Shown piece after piece: positions 60,045 to 64,000 of a stretch of 64,000 nucleotides of DNA. The position numbers and the translations under genes were made by a program. The notes below the pieces were generated by a model, which was given only the letters and a program-made list of their open reading frames with translations, was not told where the DNA came from and did no database searches. Each line of letters opens with the position of its first letter. Within the stretch, counting starts at the first letter, position 1. The DNA is from an uncultured Collinsella sp. (lineage in GTDB: Bacteria > Actinomycetota > Coriobacteriia > Coriobacteriales > Coriobacteriaceae), in the NCBI GenBank assembly GCA_900540845.1, contig UQHS01000007.1:39924-103923 (forward strand), given 5' to 3'.

Positions 60045-61343
60045 TTACGCTCCGATCCCGCTCATGAGGCGGGCCCGTTTGATGGCTGCGGGGACACGCT
60101 GTTTGAGCAGATCGAGCTTTTCGCGCGTGATGTCGTTGGCGAGCGAGAGACGCAGGGCACCGCGTGCGGTTGCGGCGTCGACGCCCATGGCCGTGAGGAC
60201 GTGCGACGGCTCGGTGGATCCGGTGGAGCACGCCGACCCCGTCGCCGCGGCGACCCCGGCGCGGTCGAGCAGGACAACCAGGAGCTCGCCGTCGACGTTT
60301 TTGCAGGTACATGACGCGATTGAGGGAAGACGCATCGGCGATACAGCTTCGACTGTTGGCACCCCGTCGTTTGCAGAGGTGTGGACAGCGTGGCTGCCGA
60401 GGGGCGCACCCGTGAGCAGCACCTCGTCGACTTCGGCGAGAAGGTGGCGCACGAACTCATCGCGCAGGGCAGCGACGCGCTCCATGTCGCGCCCGAGGTG
60501 CGCGCAAGACTCTTCCAGCGCAGCTGCCATGCCGATGATTCCCGCGAGGTTCTCGGTGCCCGCCCGTTCGCCGCGCTCCTGCGCTCCGCCGGCAATGAGC
60601 GGCGGGATGGAGAAGCCTTCGCGCAGGTAGAGCGCGCCGACGCCGCGCGGCCCGTGGAACTTGTGGGCGGACAGCGAAAGCGCGTCGACTCCGAGCTCCT
60701 CAACATCTACGGGAATGTGGCCCACGGCCTGAACGGCATCGGTGTGGAACGGGACCCCGTGGGTGTGTGCGATAGCGGCGAGCTCGCAGATGGGCTCAAT
60801 CGTGCCGACCTCGTTGTTGGCCATCATGATGGAGACGAGGGCCGCTGCCGGAGCCTCGGTGCGGGCTTCTCGCTCGTGCTCTTCAAGCGCCGTTTCGAGG
60901 TCGCAGGGCCGCACAAAACCGTGTTCGTCCACGGGCAGATAGGTGACCTGAACGCCCTCTCGTTCAAGCGCATCGCAGCAGTGCAGAATCGCATGGTGCT
61001 CGATGGAGCTCGTAATGATTCGAACGTTGGCGTCGCGCCCGAAAAGATCTCGGTACCGTTGCACCGCCCCGCGAAGAACCCAGTTGTCGGACTCGGACCC
61101 GCCGCTCGTGAAGTACACCTCGCTTGCATGAGATGCGCCCAGCAGCCGTGCCATGTTGCCACGAGCGTTTCCGAGCGCCTCGGCGGCCTCGCGGGCAACC
61201 CGATGAATGCCGCTGGGGTTGCCAAACGAGCTGGTCAAATAGGGCATCATCGCCTCGAGCGCCCGCGGGGAAAGCGGCGTGGTCGCGGCGTTGTCTGCGT
61301 AGATATACGGTTCGGGTGCGGGTGCCATGTGATGAGGGCTCAC
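60045..61343 (-). CDS. cysteine desulfurase (NifS/IscS family)
   Basis: The 432-residue PLP enzyme supplies sulfur for Fe-S clusters or thio-nucleosides. Motifs: YADNAATTPLSP, FGNPSGIH, SGGSESDN, ANNEVGTIEP, the PLP lysine in SLSAHKFHGPRGVG and the active Cys in ATGSACSTGS. GTG 61343 overlaps the upstream stop (TAGTG), implying coupling; ATG 61328 is an alternative. No IscU or ThiI gene is next to it. An insert of about 15 residues (around EEHEREARTEAPAA) is present. Confidence 0.92.
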   Translation of the reverse strand: MSPHHMAPAPEPYIYADNAATTPLSPRALEAMMPYLTSSFGNPSGIHRVAREAAEALGNARGNMARLLGASHASEVYFTSGGSESDNWVLRGAVQRYRDLFGRDANVRIITSSIEHHAILHCCDALEREGVQVTYLPVDEHGFVRPCDLETALEEHEREARTEAPAAALVSIMMANNEVGTIEPICELAAIAHTHGVPFHTDAVQAVGHIPVDVEELGVDALSLSAHKFHGPRGVGALYLREGFSIPPLIAGGAQERGERAGTENLAGIIGMAAALEESCAHLGRDMERVAALRDEFVRHLLAEVDEVLLTGAPLGSHAVHTSANDGVPTVEAVSPMRLPSIASCTCKNVDGELLVVLLDRAGVAAATGSACSTGSTEPSHVLTAMGVDAATARGALRLSLANDITREKLDLLKQRVPAAIKRARLMSGIGA

Positions 61344-61744
61344 TATCTAAGAACGAAATACCAAACCAGGGCCAGCGCGATGGCGGCGAGGATGAGAATC
61401 GCCATCAGGACCTTGATCCTGCGACGCTGCTTGTCTTGCCTTGAGGTGAAAATCGCCTTGCCCTTTTTGGGCGTGGAGAGATACCTGCTGTAGTTTGGCT
61501 GAGCAGGTTGGCCGGAAGGGGTGGTCGCTGCGGAGGCGGGGCGCTGCCGATAGGCCGTTGGATGCCCAGGTGTTGCGGTGCGGTTGCCGCCCGTGCCGGT
61601 GCCAAAGTTGCCGCTCGCTCCGGTGCCCATGGCGGGGCGCCCATTTGGGGCGGGGGAGAGGTAGTCGGGGTCACTCGTGGCGACGCCCATGTGCTTGCGC
61701 GTACCTCTGTTGGGGCCGTGTGTCATCGGCTGCTGCTCGTCCAT
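61343..61744 (-). CDS. small C-tail-anchored protein with Gly/Thr/Pro-rich front
   Basis: The 133-residue protein has about 75 disordered residues rich in Gly, Thr, Pro and Ala, then RQDKQRRRIK and one C-terminal membrane span (VLMAILILAAIALALVWYFV). GAGG precedes ATG 61744. Its stop overlaps the cysteine desulfurase start. I recognise no family. Confidence 0.65.
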   Translation of the reverse strand: MDEQQPMTHGPNRGTRKHMGVATSDPDYLSPAPNGRPAMGTGASGNFGTGTGGNRTATPGHPTAYRQRPASAATTPSGQPAQPNYSRYLSTPKKGKAIFTSRQDKQRRRIKVLMAILILAAIALALVWYFVLR

Positions 61745-61895
61745 GCGTGCCTCATCATGTAGCAGGAATACCACAGCTATTGTATGGCGAGGCTCATCGC
61801 CGCGACGGCAGTCCGGCAAAGCAGCTGCATTTCCGCATAAGTAGGCTAAGCGAAGGGCGAGCAGGCCGTTCGAAAACGGTTAGAGCGGACTGCCC

Positions 61896-62066
61896 TGTTC
61901 GATTGCCGCAAGCCGCGGAGGCGCAGCCCTGTTCGATTGCTGCAAGTCCTGCGGTCCAGCCCTGTTCGAAAATCGCAAGCCCCGTCGGGGTGGCCCTCCG
62001 TGTTCGATTGCCACAAGCCCCATCGGCCTCGAGCGGCACGGGCCCTGGCTGTGCAACCCTGTTCGA
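61896..62066. repeat. five scattered copies of TGTTCGA...GCAAG upstream of purF
   Basis: TGTTCGA occurs at 61896, 61930, 61973, 62001 and 62060, each followed after 4-6 bases by a CAAG sequence (four read GCAAG, that at 62001 reads ACAAG); four are preceded by CCC. Spacing is irregular (28-59 bp). The 443-bp region 61745-62187 holds this array and the purF promoter and no supported gene. Confidence 0.6.
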
Positions 62067-62125
62067 AGGAGGCAAGGGCTTTTCGTTGCGAAGGCGTGTC
62101 GTTTCTTCTGCGTACCTCGAGTGCG

Positions 62126-62144
62126 TATAATGCGCGCGTATAAT
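62126..62144 (+). promoter_or_regulatory. two TATAAT boxes before purF
   Basis: Perfect -10 hexamers lie at 62126-62131 and 62139-62144, 44 bp or more before the start codon. Upstream TTTCTT (62102) is a weak -35 for the first. Confidence 0.45.
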
Positions 62145-62187
62145 TTTCACCGTATGGCCGCGCATGGTATCCAAAAGGGGAAACCGC

Positions 62188-63837
62188 ATGTCTCTCGACA
62201 CCAACCTGTCCGAATTCACCGCTTTTGATTCCGACACCGATCATCCGCACGACGAGTGCGGCGTGTTTGGCGTTTGGGCGCCCGACCGTGACGTCGCCCG
62301 TCTTACCTATTTTGGCCTGCGTGCCCTGCAGCACCGCGGTCAGGAGTCCGCCGGTATCGCCGTTGGCGACGGCGGCACGGTCATGGTCCGCAAGGACCTG
62401 GGCCTCGTGAGCCGCGTGTTCTCCAACGCCGACGTCTGCTCTTTGCCCGGCCAGTTGGCCGTGGGCCACGTGCGCTACGGCACCGCTGGCGCCAAGAGTT
62501 GGGAGTCCTCTCAGCCCCACCTCTCCACCATCGGTGAGGTCATCGTGGCCCTTGCTCACAACGGCACGCTCGTCAACACCGACGAACTGCGCCGCCAGCT
62601 CATCGAGCTCGGCGTCCCCTTCAACTCGAGCTCGGACTCCGAGGTCGCCGTCAAGCTGATCGGCTACTTCACCCAGCAGTCGCACCACCTCCGCGAGGGC
62701 ATCCGCAAGACCATGGAGCTCATCCGCGGCGGTTACGCTATGGCGCTCATCAACGAGGAGGCCCTGTACGCCTTCCGCGATCCGCACGGCGTCCGCCCGC
62801 TCGTGCTCGGCCGTCTCACCAGCGATGAGGGCGTGGCCGCTGCCGACGCCGCCGCTGCCGCGTCTGCCATGCCGAGCGACGCCGCCTCTGCCGAGGACCT
62901 GGTGGGAGAGCAGGTTGTGGCCTCGACCGCCGGCTGGGTCGTCGCGTCCGAGACGTGCGCGCTTGACATCATCGGCGCCGAGTACGTGCGCGATATTCGC
63001 CCCGGCGAGATCTTGCGCATCTCCGCTGAGGGCCTCGTGTCCGAACAGGGCGTTCCCGCGGCCGAGAAGACCGCGCACTGCATCTTCGAACAGGTCTACT
63101 TCGCCCGCCCCGACTCCATTGTCGACGGCAAGTCCATTTACGCCTGCCGCTACGACATGGGCCGAAAGCTCGCCCTTGAGTGCCCGGTGGAGGCCGACAT
63201 GGTTATCGGTACGCCCGATTCCGGTCTGCCTTCTGCTGAGGGCTACGCGTACGAGTCTGGCATTCCGTACGGCACCGGCCTCATCAAGAACCGCTATGTC
63301 GCCCGTACGTTTATCGAACCAACGCAGGAGCTGCGTGCCATGGGCGTGCGCCTCAAGCTCAACCCGCTCAAGGATGTGATCGAGGGCAAGCGCATCATCG
63401 TCGTTGACGACTCCATCGTGCGCGGCACCACCATGGTCCAGCTCGTGCGCATGCTGCGTCAGGCGGGTGCCAAGGAGATACACATCCGCATCAACTGCCC
63501 CGAGGATATCTGGCCGTGCTTCTACGGCGTTGACACCGGTGAGCAGAGCCAGCTGATTTCGGCCACGAAGTCGGTTGAGGAGGTCTGCGAGTTCATCGGC
63601 GCCGATACGCTGGCGTTCCTTTCCGTCGATGCGCTGCTCGAGTGCGTGCCGAAGGGCGGGTATTGCACCGCGTGCTTCACGGGCGAGTACCCTGTCGCCA
63701 TTCCGAGCAGCTTCGGCCGCGAGAAGTTCATCGAGGGCTACGTGCCGCGCAACCTCACGAGGCCGCTCGCCCTGGGCGAGGGCGCCGTTGAGGAGAAGCA
63801 CAACGATCACAGCTGGGAAGAGTTCCACGAGGCGTAA
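62188..63837 (+). CDS. purF: amidophosphoribosyltransferase
   Basis: The 549-residue enzyme makes phosphoribosylamine from PRPP and glutamine. A short propeptide of about 23 residues precedes the catalytic Cys in HDECGVFGVW; LRALQHRGQESAGI and HNGTLVN belong to the glutaminase domain; VDDSIVRGTTM is the PRPP loop; CPEDIWPCFYGVD and YCTACFTGEYP hold the Fe-S-type Cys residues. An Ala/Asp/Ser-rich insert (AADAAAAASAMPSDAASAED) interrupts the middle. ATG 62188 follows AAAAGGGGAAA. Confidence 0.96.
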   Translation: MSLDTNLSEFTAFDSDTDHPHDECGVFGVWAPDRDVARLTYFGLRALQHRGQESAGIAVGDGGTVMVRKDLGLVSRVFSNADVCSLPGQLAVGHVRYGTAGAKSWESSQPHLSTIGEVIVALAHNGTLVNTDELRRQLIELGVPFNSSSDSEVAVKLIGYFTQQSHHLREGIRKTMELIRGGYAMALINEEALYAFRDPHGVRPLVLGRLTSDEGVAAADAAAAASAMPSDAASAEDLVGEQVVASTAGWVVASETCALDIIGAEYVRDIRPGEILRISAEGLVSEQGVPAAEKTAHCIFEQVYFARPDSIVDGKSIYACRYDMGRKLALECPVEADMVIGTPDSGLPSAEGYAYESGIPYGTGLIKNRYVARTFIEPTQELRAMGVRLKLNPLKDVIEGKRIIVVDDSIVRGTTMVQLVRMLRQAGAKEIHIRINCPEDIWPCFYGVDTGEQSQLISATKSVEEVCEFIGADTLAFLSVDALLECVPKGGYCTACFTGEYPVAIPSSFGREKFIEGYVPRNLTRPLALGEGAVEEKHNDHSWEEFHEA

Positions 63838-63859
63838 TAGGGCGCAATAGGGCTACGTC

Positions 63860-63920
63860 GAGGGTAAGAATGTCGAAAACCATGCCGTGCGCAGCGGGTT
63901 TTTTCGACATTCTTACCCTC
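63860..63920 (+). repeat. TGTCGAAAA palindrome, copy C, after purF
   Basis: A perfect 20-bp inverted repeat (63860-63879 and 63901-63920; core AGAATGTCGAAAA) with a 21-base loop, followed by TTTC. It may end purF transcripts and belongs with the palindromes at 53138 and 44501. Confidence 0.6.
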
Positions 63921-63940
63921 TTTCATTTCCGATGGCAAAT

Positions 63941-64000
63941 CTGGGGACGGGTGCGCTTTCACACGTCGGCCGAGCGTCAGGCCGACGTGTGAAAGCGCAC
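63941..64000. repeat. dispersed repeat GGGGACGGGTGC, copy 3, with 21-bp palindrome
   Basis: CTGGGGACGGGTGC leads straight into a perfect 21-bp inverted repeat (63951-63971 and 63980-64000, loop GAGCGTCA) that reaches the window edge. The element probably continues beyond it. Confidence 0.65.

Noticed and set aside
61846..62237. Minus-strand frames over the TGTTCGA sites that read CGNRTR-like repeats
   Set aside because: The apparent protein repeats follow from the DNA repeats; no start signal, and the frames continue into the antisense of purF.

Overview
The window is a stretch of high-GC bacterial chromosome. Protein sequences (NfnAB flavoenzymes, a duplicated-ATPase ECF module, class B sortases with a SpaA-type surface protein, a membrane-spanning LuxR protein) and frequent GTG/TTG starts point to an anaerobic member of the Actinomycetota, most likely class Coriobacteriia (Collinsella-like). 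That placement is inference from gene content, not from a marker gene. The order rpsF-ssb-rpsR-rplI-dnaB-purA is typical of the neighbourhood of a replication origin, but dnaA is not in the window.

Layout. 1-4 kb: a WYL-type regulator cut by the window edge, then a very unusual M28-like membrane protein split by a ~600-residue acidic insert. 4-11.6 kb: a surface-protein region with a class B sortase and a 1426-residue SpaA/Cna-B protein (LAQTG anchor), purE, a second class B sortase, and a decayed pilin fragment. 11.8-14 kb: a MoaE-like protein, a 230-bp inverted-repeat element and a CmpB-like membrane protein. 14-16.7 kb: a locally AT-richer four-gene operon on the minus strand (Tat-secreted protein, membrane thioredoxin, 35-residue membrane peptide, LuxR-type membrane regulator with an HTH at each end), bounded by nfnB and by a diverged 100-bp copy of the nfnB 3' end. 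This is the best candidate for an undescribed system. 17-23 kb: nfnAB, pth, prs, glmU. 23-26.4 kb: an ECF vitamin/metal transporter (T, fused A-A, S). 26.4-31 kb: xth, sirtuin, folP-folK fusion, coaX. 31.3-36.9 kb: a cytochrome c maturation operon ccmEFABCD. 37-42 kb: an orphan Phd-like protein and a MarR-regulated heterodimeric ABC exporter. 42-44 kb: an aldose epimerase-like protein and a TRIC-type channel. 44.1-44.4 kb: two tRNA-Ser genes. 44.9-53 kb: a DUF4013-like membrane protein, rpsF-ssb-rpsR-rplI, dnaB, purA, purD. 53-64 kb: Nudix hydrolase, ABC exporter, a membrane protein, pyridoxal kinase, phosphoglucomutase, cysteine desulfurase, purF.

How the genes work together. Four purine genes (purE, purA, purD, purF) are scattered as single transcription units. 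glmU and prs are neighbours in one direction. NfnAB links NADH, NADPH and ferredoxin pools in an anaerobe, and the Ccm operon implies at least one c-type cytochrome elsewhere. The sortases and SpaA protein build a wall-anchored adhesin or pilus. Several intergenic regions carry dispersed palindromes and short repeat arrays that look like small non-autonomous repeat families. No rRNA, CRISPR array, prophage or intact insertion sequence was seen.
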